From: Elgaria multicarinata webbii | Lineage: Eukaryota; Chordata; Lepidosauria; Squamata; Anguidae | NCBI RefSeq assembly: GCF_023053635.1 | Contig: NC_086177.1 | Location: 99,420,001-99,484,000, forward strand | Reading direction: 5' to 3' | Length of the DNA: 64,000 bases | Part shown: positions 1 to 13,100 of the stretch, one piece after another | How the letters are laid out: every line of letters starts with the position of its first letter | How positions within the stretch are numbered: position 1 is the first letter of the stretch | The notes under the pieces: generated by a model | Databases searched by the model: none | Told to the model about the DNA's origin: nothing | The model's input: only the letters and a program-made list of their open reading frames with translations | Program-made: the position numbers and the translations under genes

Positions 1-1707
1 CACATAAATGACCACGGTGCCTATTACACAACAGCTTTTGGAGTTCAGCTCCTCCCTCATAAAGGACCTTCCTTATGGATGGCACTCTCTGTCCTTCAGC
101 TTGCCTTTGGAATTGGCTATGTTGCACTGTTCAATATTGAGTCCATATACTCTCAACTAATCATCCTGGATTTATTGATTCCTATTGTAGGTGTGATCAC
201 TGAATTACCTTTACACATCAGGCAGATCTTAGTCTTTACCTCAGGCTTCATTTTGACATTATACACTCTGGTAATTTTAGTCCCTAAAATGAAGTGGTTC
301 TACTACTCTATAAGGTATGTCTATCTTCTTATAAGGCACATGTATCGCATTTACGGATTACAATTGTTGCTGGAAGATACATGGAAAAGGATTCGTTTTC
401 CAGATATATTGCGTGTCTTTTGGCTAACGAGACTCACAGTTCAAGCCATTGTGCTAACTTATGTTATCAAAACAGCAGAAACTGATCCAATCATGAAATA
501 CTATATGATTTCTTGGGACAATTTGGGGGAATTATTTTGCAGCCTTATTATCAGTGGGTGTGATTCTACTTTAACTGTATTAGGTATGAGTGCTGTAATT
601 TCATCTATAGCTCACTATCTGGGGCTTGGTATTTTGGCCTTTATTGGATCCACTGATGAAGACGACAAGAGGCTTGGTTTTGTGGCACCAGTTTTATTTT
701 TTATTTTAGCCCTGCAGACTGGTTTAAGTGGGCTCAAGCCAGAAGAGAGACTAGTCCGCTTAAGTCGAAACATGTGCCTTTTGCTCACCGCAGTCCTACA
801 TTTTATCCATGGAATGACAGACCCTGTCCTGATGTCTCTGAGTGCCTCCCATGTGTCCTCGTTTCGCAGACACTTCCCTGTGCTTTTTGTCTCAGCTTGT
901 CTCTTTGTTCTTCCAATTTTTCTCAGTTACATCCTTTGGAACCACTATGCACTAAATACTTGGCTGTTTGCTGTCACAGCATTCTGCGTGGAACTCTGTC
1001 TAAAGGTTGTTGTTTCTATCACTGTGTATGTACTGTTCATGATTGACGGCTACTATAATGTCCTATGGGAAAAGCTGGATGATTATGTCTACTATGTTCG
1101 ATCAACGGGCAATATTATTGAGTTTATATTTGGAGTAATCATGTTTGGGAATGGTGCTTACACCATGATATTTGAATCAGGAAGCAAAATCCGGGCTTGT
1201 ATGATGTGTCTACATGCCTACTTCAACATTTACCTGCAAGCCAAGAATGGTTGGAAAATCTTTATAAATCGCAGGACAGCTGTTAAGAAAATCAACTCAC
1301 TTCCTGAAGTCAAAGGAGAGCAGTTACATGAAATAGATGATGTGTGTGCAATCTGCTATCACGAGTTTACCACATCTGCTCGTATTACTCCATGTAATCA
1401 TTACTTCCATGCACTTTGCCTTCGGAAATGGCTCTATATTCAAGACACTTGTCCAATGTGCCATCAAAAAGTTTATATCGAGGATAAGGAGAACACGAAT
1501 CTCTCAAATAACAATGACTTTGTTGCACTTGATGAAAATGAACCTAATGAAAATCCTGCACAAGGAGACATAGCAGCTGCTGGTGCTGAAAATGAACTAA
1601 ATGAAGATAATGAAAGTACTGAGAGTGAGGAGGAGGAGGAGGAGGAGGAGACACAGAGCTCGACTCAGTCTGGTGTCATAGTGCCCAAACTTCCCTCTGA
1701 ACATTGA
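1..1707 (+). CDS. RNF139: RNF139 (TRC8), ER membrane RING-H2 E3 ubiquitin ligase, 3' part of CDS
   Basis: The frame is open from base 1 and ends in TGA at 1705-1707, giving 568 visible residues. The human protein is about 664 residues, so roughly 100 N-terminal residues lie off the window; the first ATG in frame (79) is internal. Most of the visible part is hydrophobic, in keeping with the multi-spanning ER membrane region that includes a sterol-sensing-like part. A C3H2C3 RING-H2 domain follows, with ligands C449, C452, C465, H467, H470, C473, C484 and C487 of the visible protein (bases 1345-1461). The tail is acidic and holds eight consecutive Glu codons (1627-1650). The family ubiquitinates ER proteins and is tied to sterol-regulated turnover of HMG-CoA reductase and to MHC class I dislocation. 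Nearly every residue through the RING aligns with the human protein I recall. No internal stop or intron is seen, in line with one large 3' coding exon. Confidence 0.97.
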   Translation, partial: HINDHGAYYTTAFGVQLLPHKGPSLWMALSVLQLAFGIGYVALFNIESIYSQLIILDLLIPIVGVITELPLHIRQILVFTSGFILTLYTLVILVPKMKWFYYSIRYVYLLIRHMYRIYGLQLLLEDTWKRIRFPDILRVFWLTRLTVQAIVLTYVIKTAETDPIMKYYMISWDNLGELFCSLIISGCDSTLTVLGMSAVISSIAHYLGLGILAFIGSTDEDDKRLGFVAPVLFFILALQTGLSGLKPEERLVRLSRNMCLLLTAVLHFIHGMTDPVLMSLSASHVSSFRRHFPVLFVSACLFVLPIFLSYILWNHYALNTWLFAVTAFCVELCLKVVVSITVYVLFMIDGYYNVLWEKLDDYVYYVRSTGNIIEFIFGVIMFGNGAYTMIFESGSKIRACMMCLHAYFNIYLQAKNGWKIFINRRTAVKKINSLPEVKGEQLHEIDDVCAICYHEFTTSARITPCNHYFHALCLRKWLYIQDTCPMCHQKVYIEDKENTNLSNNNDFVALDENEPNENPAQGDIAAAGAENELNEDNESTESEEEEEEEETQSSTQSGVIVPKLPSEH

Positions 1708-1975
1708 GCCTCAGTTTGTGCAGGTTTAAAATGTCATGTACTGAACACTGTGGGTGTTTGTTAATAGTGGAGTTCAACAGTGGAATAAAAGCTTCACTTC
1801 ATCAGTGTGTAAGCACAAGAACAGTATCTTAAAATGTTAAATCTGTGAATGGGTTGTCTATTTACTGTGATGTGCTACTGTAAATATACCTCTAATTACT
1901 ACTGGTCTCTTTTGTGACCACCTTAAACTTTATGTACATTATTGTACATGGAATAAAGTGTTTTCGCATATTTTT
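1708..1975 (+). other. RNF139: RNF139 3'UTR
   Basis: Short A/T-rich tail after the RNF139 stop. Two AATAAA hexamers are present, at 1784-1789 and 1952-1957. The second is followed by a T-rich stretch and is the likelier main end. The true cleavage site is inferred. Confidence 0.7.
1952..1957 (+). terminator. RNF139 polyadenylation signal (distal)
   Basis: Canonical AATAAA with T-rich sequence within 20 bases downstream. An upstream AATAAA at 1784-1789 may serve as an alternative proximal site. Confidence 0.65.
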
Positions 1976-2594
1976 TTAAAAAGTTGAACAAAACACTTCT
2001 TAATTGATAATAAAATTTTAGCGTGTACAATGTTTCAAAACGTTCCCACAGTTTGGTAAACCTAAGCCAGTGTTTTTTTAGGATATTTTGAAAATTAGCT
2101 GGTGTCTCAAGGAGGCACCCTTTAATAACATTCATAAGAGTAACATACTCTCGTTATTTACAAACCCTATCAAAGCACCATATTCATCTTGACAACTAAA
2201 AATAAAATTTTAGGTTTGTATAACTGCTACCATTCCTGCTAATATTTATGGAGAAGAGCAGAAATGGGGAAGAGAAGGAACAACTTTGTTCTTTCTGGAA
2301 GTGAGTTGGTCACATTTTTTTAAACAAATGGTTAGTGTAATCTTTTCCATAATGGTAAGGGTATGCTGAATGCAAAGTTAACTGGGTAGCACAATAAACT
2401 GAAGTAAGTACTACAGGTGCAATACTTTTAAGAACTGATATTCTAGAATCTGGTATGGCAAAAAAAAAAACCCTGAAAATTTCACTGCAAAATAGAATGT
2501 AAATTTGTTAAGCTTCCACATAAACAAATATATATTTAATCGAACCATGTTAAAGAGCAAGCATACTTCTAAAAATATTTTTTTCAGAGTGGAA
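1976..2594. other. Intergenic gap between convergent RNF139 and TATDN1
   Basis: About 620 bases of A/T-rich DNA separating the two tail-to-tail genes. I see no exon, repeat family or hairpin in it; short ORFs here look like chance. Confidence 0.6.
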
Positions 2595-2615
2595 GCAGAG
2601 GAGACTTTCAATTCT

Positions 2616-2621
2616 TTTATT
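2616..2621 (-). terminator. TATDN1 polyadenylation signal
   Basis: TTTATT on the plus strand reads AATAAA on the minus strand, about 40 bases after the TATDN1 stop codon. This implies a very short 3'UTR ending near 2595. Confidence 0.65.
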
Positions 2622-2659
2622 TAAAAGAATTAATGGATTGTACCATAATACATACTGCT

Positions 2660-2762
2660 TTACATATCTGGAAAGAAGACTTTAATACTGTTGTTATACA
2701 TAGTGTTGGCCAATTCTAATGGATCTTCTTCACGTACTGCTGCTAGTATTTCCAATATTTGG
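2660..2762 (-). CDS. TATDN1: TATDN1 coding exon 12 with stop
   Basis: Encodes [17 protein letters not shown] and ends KVFFPDM with TAA at 2660-2662. Acceptor TTTTAG. A short 3'UTR follows on the minus strand. Confidence 0.96.
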
Positions 2763-4100
2763 CTAAAACGAAACAAAAAGTTGTCTTACTAGAAGAAGCA
2801 CAGCTTAACAAAGATGCTGGTGTCACTTTACTGTTTATGTTCACAACTAACTTGAAAACTTTCGATCAAGGTGATTAAAAGTTTGAATAAACAGTTTTTC
2901 AGATTACAAGAATCATTCTGGCTCAGTCTCAGCAGTTAGGTGCAACAAAACTGCAGTGCCTGAATAACAGCCGTCATGCCAAACTATTGTTTAGCAAAGC
3001 TTGAATGAGTCTAGCCTCCCCAAGACTTGACTGTTCTCTCTTAGAAACTTCTGCTTTTGATTAATCCCTGTTTTCTGTGTCGGATGAACCCCAAACTGTG
3101 GTTAAACTTAACTGGTTAGTTCAAAGAACCCAGCTTCATAAACCAGAGTTTGAAGTTGGCTTGTTTGAAATTAGACATAAATTATGATTAACCACAGATT
3201 GCTGGGTTCATATGACATAACAAGGTGTGGTTAATCAAAAGCGGAAAGAAAGGCTTTTAAAGTTCTTGCAACTGTACCAGAAGAGGAAGGGGTAAGAAAC
3301 CCAGGAGCCTGGAGAGAAGCTTGGCTCATTCACATATTGCTGAACCATAGTTTGCTTACTTAAAATACTTGTAGTTTAGTGTGAGGCTGAAACACAGGAG
3401 TGATACATCTTCTCAGCTGCATTGTAATACAATACAACACATTCCCATTTGCATAGCAATGGTGAAGGGGACAACATGAGTAGATGCATAGCTGTATTAT
3501 GTCTACACCAATCCCTATGTTGACTGCTGTGCACAGGTCCAATTGCTGGATACATTATTTATAGAGTATTTTTATCCCGCACCTCAACCAAAAAGGCTCT
3601 CGGAGCGGCTTACAATTGATCATTAAGAAGACAGTCCCTGCCCTCAGGCTTATATTCTAAAAAAGACATGACACACAAGGAAAAGGGGATGGGGAGGGAA
3701 GAGGGAGAAAATAAAAAGAAATTAAGGAGACTGTTCAGGCTGGTGGGAAGGCCCTGCTCTTCTCTCCCAATGGAGGGGCAGATCAACAGCTCCTTCCCCA
3801 CAGGGTAAAGATGACAGCCCTGGGGGGAGGGGTCCAACTGAAGCAGGCTCCGATGGTCTCTGCCTGCTCCAGTCTCCCTCACTTCTTCCCGTACATGATC
3901 TAGCCACTCTTTGGAGGGGCATTTTTGGGAGGGGGCAATACTGGGGAGGGGAAAGCTAACCTTTCCGCCTTGCAAGAATGCAGTAACTTGCCTTTGAAAA
4001 TTGCCAGTGGAGACTTAAAAGTTGAATTGTGTGTCCGTGGGGTATTTTGGGGAGGCATTTGTGTTTGAGTTCTGTGTGGACGTGTGTGTGTGTGTGTGTA

Positions 4101-4141
<41 letters not shown>

Positions 4142-7100
4142 AAAGAATCTGGGCAATCACAGTGGAGGTGCCATCTAGCCCCTGACTGCTTGAATGGAGC
4201 CAATAAGGCTCTTGGGTCAAAGAAACTTCACCACCCATAGAATAGACCCCAAAAAAATCAAGCTCTAAAATCTGACTATTTTGGTATTTAAAGCCATTTG
4301 CCTCAGTTTAGCATTGACCTTTCATTGTGGCTTATTTCTAATTTCTTCAATGTTTTATTTCAATACTAGTCATATCACTGTTATTTAACTAAAAGCCATC
4401 AGTGTCATTCAATAAGTTATATAAGCAGATTGCTACAATAATTGGTAGCCTTGGTCTGGTACAGCAAGGCAATTTTTACCTGATTATGTACTGAAGGAAT
4501 TGAAGTTCTGTCCCCTATGGGAAATTCGGAAAGTATACCTGAACCCAAGTGGTTTTCTGCCAAGATTAGCAGGCCTGCCTTGCTTAATTATGTTAATATA
4601 CAGTAATGTAATATAAAATTCTTTGGCTCTAGTCCACCTATGGCAGTCTTCTCCAACCTGGTGCCCTCCAGATGTTTTGGACTTCAACTCCCATCAGCCA
4701 CGTAACATGCCCAATGGTCGGGAATGTTGGAAGTTGTTGGCAAACACCTCTGGAGGGCACCAGGCTGGAGATGGCTGACCTGGGTCAGTCATGACTAAAT
4801 TCCATTTAAAGCAATGAGTATAACTCATTTCATCTAACTCATGTCATTGGTACATAGTCATGCCCAACTTCATACTTACATTATATGGCAAGGTTCATTT
4901 CTGTCCTTCAGGCAGTGTCCCGCTTCCCACTTTTTCTTGGTAGGGAATGTAGTTTTTATGTATTTTGAGCCAGCATGTGTATTTTTCACTCCACACCATG
5001 GAGCATCTAGTTTGATTTAAGGAACAACAGCGGTTTCAAAATTGATTAGCTTTCTGTGGATCTTAACCATCTCACACATTTCTTCCTCTCCACATCCCGA
5101 TATACTTTCTAACAATCTAAATTTAATTTGATTACTTTAAAAAAAAAAGGTTATTAATCTAAAAGTGCTCTCCAGACGTGAACTAAGTGCAAAAAGCAGC
5201 AGAACTAAAATTGTTTCCAAAGATTTTGCATACTTCCACAATACAAAGTTTTGCAGTAGATTACTTCAGTAACAGATACTTTTATGAGTAAGGCTGCAGT
5301 TCGTTGCTAATATGATTTCAGAAGTCTGAAACCCATGGCAAGTCCAAAACACCAAACTCCTTAAAACTTCTTCATTTGGAACTAGAATTTTGTAAGATTC
5401 CATCTATTATAGAACAATCAGTGAGAAAGACTCCGTCCAATAAAATGCAAACCCGCTCCACTATAACCAGTACCACTTTTGCTCTCTCTGTTCTCCCCTA
5501 ATCCTGAACATTTGCTGCCAAGTAACACTGTTACTTGGTATTTATTTTGTTCGGTATTTATTTCGTTCAGTATTTATTTCGTTCAGCAATCATAACTGCT
5601 ACCATGGCTTTTAAGCAGGGCTTTCGAGGATACACTGAACAATCTAACTCCCTATATATATTTAAATCGTTCTACTTTATTTGAAATAAATATGCAAAAC
5701 AGCTAATTTAAATCCTCATAGGAAAGCATGCCCACACAGACTGAGGACGTTGGAGGTTGCAGTCTAGTTCATATGGAGAGCACCAAGTTGCAGAAGACGG
5801 AGGTAAAGCTTGTTCTACTTCGCTGGATCCTTGGCAAGAGCTGTACTATTTTTAACAAATGACCAGTGGAGGGGGGTGGGATGACATTTCTAGTATGTTC
5901 AGACCTTACTAGACTGTAGGGTGCACAACAGTGGAAGTGCGGCATGACCAATGGATAGACAAGACCTTTAAATATAGAAAAGAATTCTCCTTCGTTAATG
6001 AACGTAGGATGTTGCCATATACTGAGTCAGACCATTGGTCCATCTAGCCCAGTATGGTTGACTGCAGCTCGCCAGGGTTCCAGGTGGGATTCCTATCCTC
6101 ACCCTACCTGGAGAAGCCGGGGATCGAACTTGGGACCTTTGGTATACAAAGCATGTGCTCTATCACACTGAGCTATGGCCCCTCCCATACTACTTTTGTA
6201 TTTGGAGCCTTTCCCTCTTTCTCTAGATCCGCCTTCCCCAACCTGCTGCCCACAGTATGACTAGGGATGACGATAGTTGCAATTAACACATCTAAAGGGC
6301 ACCAGGCTAGGGAAGGCAAACCATGCTGAGGTAAGTTTGTCTCTGTCTGGGTGTGCTGTCTAAAGATTGCAACCCAAATATACTCCATTTCTGAAATACT
6401 TTAAAAGGAATATATTGGTGAAAGTGAAATACAAAATAGTATTAGTCAAAATACCAACTTACCTGTCTCTATCATTAATCTCTCACTGGGAACTGACTTC
6501 ACGGTTTCTAAGTTGGCTTCTGTTTTCAGTGAACTGGAAATAATTTTTAAAACACCGCTTTGAAGATGAAGGTTGCTATGAGTTGTTGAAGCTGTATACT
6601 TCATGTGAAAGACAGGGCCCTCAAGATTCAAGGAACACTACGTATACCTCGACCCAACATCCACACTTACCCCAAAGCTGTGTTTCTAATCTCATGAACA
6701 TCAATGTTACAAGCACGTAACTGTTTAAACCCTGATGAGATTAGTAAACTGTCCAATCCAATTCTAAGCATGTTCACTCAGAAGTCAGTAAAAGCACATA
6801 AGATTGCTGCTTTGATCAGGGGGTTGGATTCAACAGCCTTATAGGCCCCTTCCAATTCTATGATTGCTACCTTAGTTTCTCTGGATTGTGTCATGTGAAA
6901 GCCCAACTGAAGCTGAAACTAGGTATTTTGTGAAGTGACATTTCTCTCCATATTGTTTTTACTTTGAGGGGGGTGGGGATAAAAAGCAGCCGGGGGGGGG
7001 GGGGGCTGCTAGCTGCCCAGAGAGCTTTGGCTATTGGGCGGTATAAAAATGTAATAAATAAATAAATAAATAAATAAATGCACATTTTTCAACATACCTG

Positions 7101-10100
7101 CACATAAAATGACCGAGTCAGGGCCAACATACCTAGACTGGGGTAATGTTGCTACTCGCATTTACTGTTGGATTCAAATCCAGTATTCAACCCTTTGTAG
7201 AACTTAATCAGATCTAATGTGGGCCTGCAAACCAAGAGTAGTCCGCCAGCCATGTATAGCAACCCGCAAGGAGCTTCATTCCCCCACCCCACCCCGCTGC
7301 CTGCAAACATGGTGTGTTTGTGTCCGTTAACACACCTGGCAGGCCACAATACATGCTTGGTTCACCTTGGTGAGAAAGAAGTTGTGCAGGTCCTGTTTAA
7401 AGCATCCGTCCCAAATTCAAAATAAGTTCTTTACACCTCAGCATCCTATATTTAAAATAACTTACCAACCATTTACTCCTATATAGAGATCCAACTCTAA
7501 TATAGCTGCTGCCTCTTCTTTGGTGCCATCAAAAGAATGCACCTGTAAAAAGTAATTATATGCATTTATAAGGCAGAAGAAACCAAACACATCTAAACAC
7601 CCTGTCTTCATTTTTAGCAGTTTTACCTCATCCCCACCCCCCACTTCCCTAAGCCAATTTTCTTGGTCTTTTTGATTGGCATTTGGCATCAGTGTACATT
7701 TATTTATTTATTTTATTGCATTTACATCCCACCGTTTTTCCTCCAAGGAACCCAAAGCGGCATACATAATCCTCCTCCTCCGCTCCATTTTATCCTCACA
7801 ACAACAACCCTGTGAGGTAGGTTGGGCTGAGAGTCTGTGACTGGCCCAGTGTCACCCAGTGAGCTTCCATGGCTGAGTGGGGACTAGAACCCGGATCTCC
7901 CGACTCCCAGTCCAACACTTTAGCCACTACACTGGCTCTGAACGCTGTAGGAAATTTTATTAATAAAAATGGAAAAATGAATGACCATTAACTGGTAGGA
8001 GTCAAACTGTGAAGCATGTTTTGTGGCCTGATCTACAATTTAGTGAAGTCAGAGTACTTTATTTAATTAATCTAAGATAACGGGACAAGTAGCCTGATTC
8101 AAGGTACTTAGCTCAGGTGACAGACTACTAGTCTCCTGCTGGAGGACTTTGCGCAGCTGTTCTGATCCCTGCTATTTTACAACAGTGTCGCACATGGGTC
8201 ATTACGCCACCTTAAGAGATATGGATACATTCCTAAGGCTGCAGTACTATGACCCACATAGTTAGGAATAAGGAGCACTGCCCTGCACATACATTCCACG
8301 CGTAATTACGCAGGGACAAATCCAGCTTTCACATGGAGTGTGTCCTTAAGAGTGAGCAGCGGTTCCCAGTTCAGTGTGTGCCCTTAGTCACGTTCACACT
8401 ATGAGAAAGGGGAAGGAAAGGGATTGCCAAGTAATGAGAATCTGCTAGCTCAACCACTTCCCCTTCTTCTGGAATAGGATTGTGCTTCAGTGGCAACAGA
8501 AGTAAGGCATGACTTGCTCAGCCGTCTCAGTCCGTAGAACAGCCTTCCTTCAACTAGAGCAGCCTTCCTCAACCTGGGGCGCTCCAGATGTGTTGGACTG
8601 CATCTCCCAGAATGCCCCAGCCAGCTGAGCTGGCTGGGGCATTCTGGGAGTTGTAGTGTTAGCAGAAGTCTCTCCATTTCTAAAAGGAAACTGTAAAGTA
8701 GCCATCATATTGCAGGCAAAATGTCATAATGTCATGTATGCGAAAATATCTCGAGTGCATCCTTGCATCTGTCTTATCTAATATAAACAAGAGCTCCGGC
8801 TCCAGTCCTCCTGTGTCAAAGTTAACTCTCTGTAACTTACTGTAAGGCCAAAGGGATTGTTTATAGAACAGAGAGAATTGTTTAGCATAATTAGCTATGC
8901 CCCAGTGTTATGTTCTGATTGGTTAATGCTGCAACAGGGCCCTGCCCCTTGCAGGCTCAAATGCTGTGCTGAATTCCCAATGTCTTTGTCTGATTGCTCC
9001 CTTTGAAGAGACCAGACCAACACATCTGGAGCGCCCCAGGTTGAGGAAGGCTGAACTAGAGCCTTCCAGAGGTGTTAGACTACAACTCCTATAGTCCCCT
9101 GCCAGCTATGGACGTTATAGTGTAACACATCTGGAAGGCGCCAGGTTGGGAAAGGCTGCCATACAGTGAGTCTGCTCTTCTGTTTCATTCCAGGCACCCT
9201 AACTCAAACGGGTTGCCAACTGGGCAATTTCTGGAGTGCAGCTAGTAAGTATTCTGACATAATTTGGGGTCAGGATTAAGTTCTTTATGATATATAGATC
9301 AAATACCATACTGATAACTGTAAGTTATTGAGAAACGGATGTATTAGGGCTCATCTACACCAAGCAGGATATTCCACTATAAAAGCTGTATGAAAGCGGT
9401 ATATAAAAGGCAGGAGCCACACTACTGCTTTATAGTGATGTTGAAGTGCACTGACAACTGTTGGGGCCCATGACACATCTACACCAAGCAGGATATAATA
9501 CTATGAAAATGGTGTGAAAGCAGTATATGGTATGTGTCATCGGTCCCAACAGTTGTCAGTGCACTTCAGTACCTCTATAAAGCAGTAGTGCGGCTCCTGT
9601 CTTTTATATAGCACTTTCATAGTGGAATATCTGCTTGGTGTAGATGAGCCCTTAGACTCAGTCCAGGAGGAAGGCTTTTGCCTTTCACCAGTGTTAGGTT
9701 TGTTTCACCACTGCTTCACCATAGGAAGCCCTTTGCTTGGAAGTTCTCACAGAAATCGATGGGATTCTGGTCCACACAAAGTCTTGCTCAGCAACCTTTT
9801 AGGAAGGACCACTGAGGAAGAGAGAGCAGGGCAGCAGGTTAGGATCCCACCCATCAGTCCTTGAGTAGACTACCATAGTCACCCTCTGTTCCACGCACCC
9901 CTTTTTACTGGGTCAGAAACTGGGCAGCCAGGTGGTATTCTTCTGGGGGCTGGATTGGATCTGAGATTTCTAACTGCTGATTGGTAACACAGTTTAGCGC
10001 AGGGGTGCATAACCTTTTTGGCCCTCGGGGCTGTTTGCGATACAGGCTTGGGGGCCACACCTGTGCCCGCACTTGCATAGGCACTCATGCACCCACATAT

Positions 10101-13100
10101 CCTAGCAGCCTTGAGACAGATAATTAGTAGCAGTGGTGGGGAAAGGGCGATCTGTATCAGAGTCACTGGGGAGTGGTGTGTTGGGGATACCCCTATAGGG
10201 AGGCATACTTATGGTCCTGGGGAGGGTTTAGGGTCAGGGCACAAGTCTACAGAGTTATTCTACTGAGCCATCTGAATTGACACTAGTCTGTCTCGTACAC
10301 GGCTCCATTTCAAGTCAGGATTTCCATTTCTTGGTAAGGCAAGCCGAGCTGAATCGTTAAGTTGACAAAGAGCAACTCTCCCTCTCTTTCTCTCTTCCCT
10401 CCTGAACTCCTTTTCCTTGTGTGTCATGACTTTATTAGATTGTAAGCCTGAGGCAGGGACTGTCTTTTTTGCTAACTGATTGCAAGCCGCTCCGAGAGCC
10501 TTTTTTGGCTGAGGAGTGGGGTATAAATATGATAAATAAATAATAAAAGAGCGCGGAGGCCAGTGCAGAATTGAGAGGGGCAGGCCATGCTTCAGAGCAC
10601 TTCATTTTGGGTCAGCAAGCCAAGAAGAAATGGCTGAAGTCAGGTGCAGATTGCAGACTTCCTTGGCTATTTGCCCTCGCAAGGATTGTTTTGGATAAGG
10701 AATGAGAAGCAAAAGATAAACAAGCAATGTATTTGCTTGCAGTGTGTTAGCAACAACAGAACGCTACGTCACAGAAGGGATGATGCTGAAAACAAACACG
10801 GCCAAGTATTTGTTTTACACTTACCACTCCTCCCACGCACCTCTCTCTGTTTCGCCTCATGATATCTGTGTGAAGGGAGAATATTTTGATTTTAAAATCC
10901 TAGAGATCTTCACTTTTCTCTTCTCTCCAAATTCTAAAAATGCCTTCAATTTTCTAAGAGAACCTACCTATGAATTCTGGGTGTGAATTCCTGCAGTGCA
11001 GAAACATTGGTAATTTTGTTTGCTCGGATAGATCAAATTGTTTTTCAAAATACCTGAAAGGAAATAAATCAAAAAGGTCCTAATATTAAACACTAGTTTG
11101 GTTGTAGAGACAAGGTCCTGGGAAAGAACGGAGTGGTGATTATCATTTATTTATTTTAAAAAGAAACAGTGGGTGTGGACACAATCCTGCCAAAGTGAAG
11201 CAGCTTATCGTCCCATTATATTCAGGTGGAAGGTTAAGCACATACTTAATCCTTTGAAAGCAATAGGACTTGAAAGTGCTTCCTAGTAATTAGGTCAGGA
11301 GGTGTTTTTTTTTCCCCAATCACAGGAAAAGTGGCTATAGACCATGTAAAGCTAAAGCAAGGAACTGGTCTACTGACAACACACACACACCACACACACT
11401 TTCTTCATCCCCCCATGCTGTAATTAGGCTTTTACCCAAACAACAACAAAAAACACCTTAACTGCTACCTGAAGAGACATTTGAGGGGGGGGGGGACATG
11501 CTAATAAGCCTATAAGAGGAGACATTTTTACAACCCTAACTACAGCATAGAATCATAGAATCATAGAATAGCAGAGTTGGAAGGGGCCTACAAGGCCATC
11601 GAGTCCAATCCCCTGCTCAATGCAGGAATCCACCCTAGAGCATCCCTGACTTGTCCAGCTGCCTCTTGAAGGCCTCTAGTGTGGGAGGAATGGGATGGGG
11701 GGGGGGGAGGAAAGTACGTGTGCACATGAAAGTGTTTGAAAGTGTGAAAATGTGTGTGAGAATGGCTTTCAGGCTGAACATAAAGCATCCAAGGTGTACT
11801 CACATGATACTCTCCCATACCCTACAATGCCAATCTGCAAAATTATCCTGTGGCTCTATGCATAGGCTGCAATGTCCTACGAGAGCTGCTACTTTTATGC
11901 CACAATGTTAGGATTACACATTTGTAGAGACTCTCCATGGGGTGATCAATAAAGAAAGCCCCTTTCAAACATTGCAGACAATATGTAGAAACATTTTCAG
12001 TGGCCTACCTGTGGCTGCTAAATAGTTTTAGGGCCAGATAGTCTTTCCATTGAACTAAATAAAAAAAAATCACCTCTCTAAAACCTTTAGACCACCAAAC
12101 AACCTAAACCGGAGATGTAAAAAGGTAAACAATTGATGGCTGGTTTTATTAGCTCTTCTGTAGCACTTATTACGAAAGCAATGTTGTTTGAATATGATCT
12201 TACAACAAGAGGTTCTATTTGCACAGTGTGAAGTGTAAATGTCAGGCTGAACATTACGGAATTGTAGTTTACCTTTGAACTGTGAAAGGCTCCTAACTAA
12301 CCAACTGTGCTGCCGTGACTGACGTTGGTTCTCGCCCTATGCAGAAGAGCATAAATATCATGTGGATGACCGTCAGTTTGTCAGAATAGTTTTATGATCT
12401 GCCATCGAAGAGGCAAATATTTGGACAGCTAAATATATTCTGTGAATCCGGCTTCCCCAACCTGGCTGGGGAATTTTGGGAGTTATAGGCCAGCACATCT
12501 GGAGGACACCAGGTTGAGGAAGGCTGCTGTGAAAGATTTTAGACATGACAGCTAAATGGAGCCTCCCAGTTCACTATGCAGATTGGAAGCTAGATGCTGG
12601 GAGCAAACAAGAGGTGGCCATCAAACTCCTGCCCTGCTTGTGAGTGTCCGCAGGCATCTGGCCAGCTGCTGCTGAAATGCTAGACTAGATGTCCTGATTC
12701 CACAAGCCAATCATCCTGTTCCTAATCTAAGGACAGTGTTCCGTACACAATAAAAATAAATTTCCGTGGCAAAAATGTCCTTTCACTTTAAGTTCTTTGG
12801 CTTTTGCTCCTGGTTCTGTACCCCCTTCCATTTGACCTACAGCTTTCCTTGGCCAGCATATTCCCAACAAAAGATACTGTCACAGTGCTCTCGAACCTGG
12901 CAAACCTGCCTTTTAGCTTTCCCTGCACTAGCTGAGGCAGAGACTGCCATTCAGTGTACACCACCCTGACACGTCTTTCGCTGGGCTCTTGGATCCACAA
13001 TCAAGGGGCCTTTGTGAGATAACTGTGTCAGCCAGGGCTGTGCAAAGCATCCTTTAAAAAAAAGGAAAGTAAAAAAGCTAACATCTTGCTAGCCTCATCT

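Noticed and set aside
3900-4238. Ser/Leu- and Thr/His-rich minus ORFs
   Set aside because: Translations of the compound microsatellite at 4081-4138.
6120-6186. tRNA-like sequence with B-box
   Set aside because: It is the head of a Sauria-type SINE; no complete cloverleaf.
7870-7942. tRNA-like head with B-box
   Set aside because: Belongs to a CORE-SINE, as shown by the adjoining core and tail.
8660-9013. Solo LTR reading of the insert in the split MITE
   Set aside because: TATA- and CCAAT-like motifs are suggestive, but no target duplication or clear LTR ends; left unclassified.
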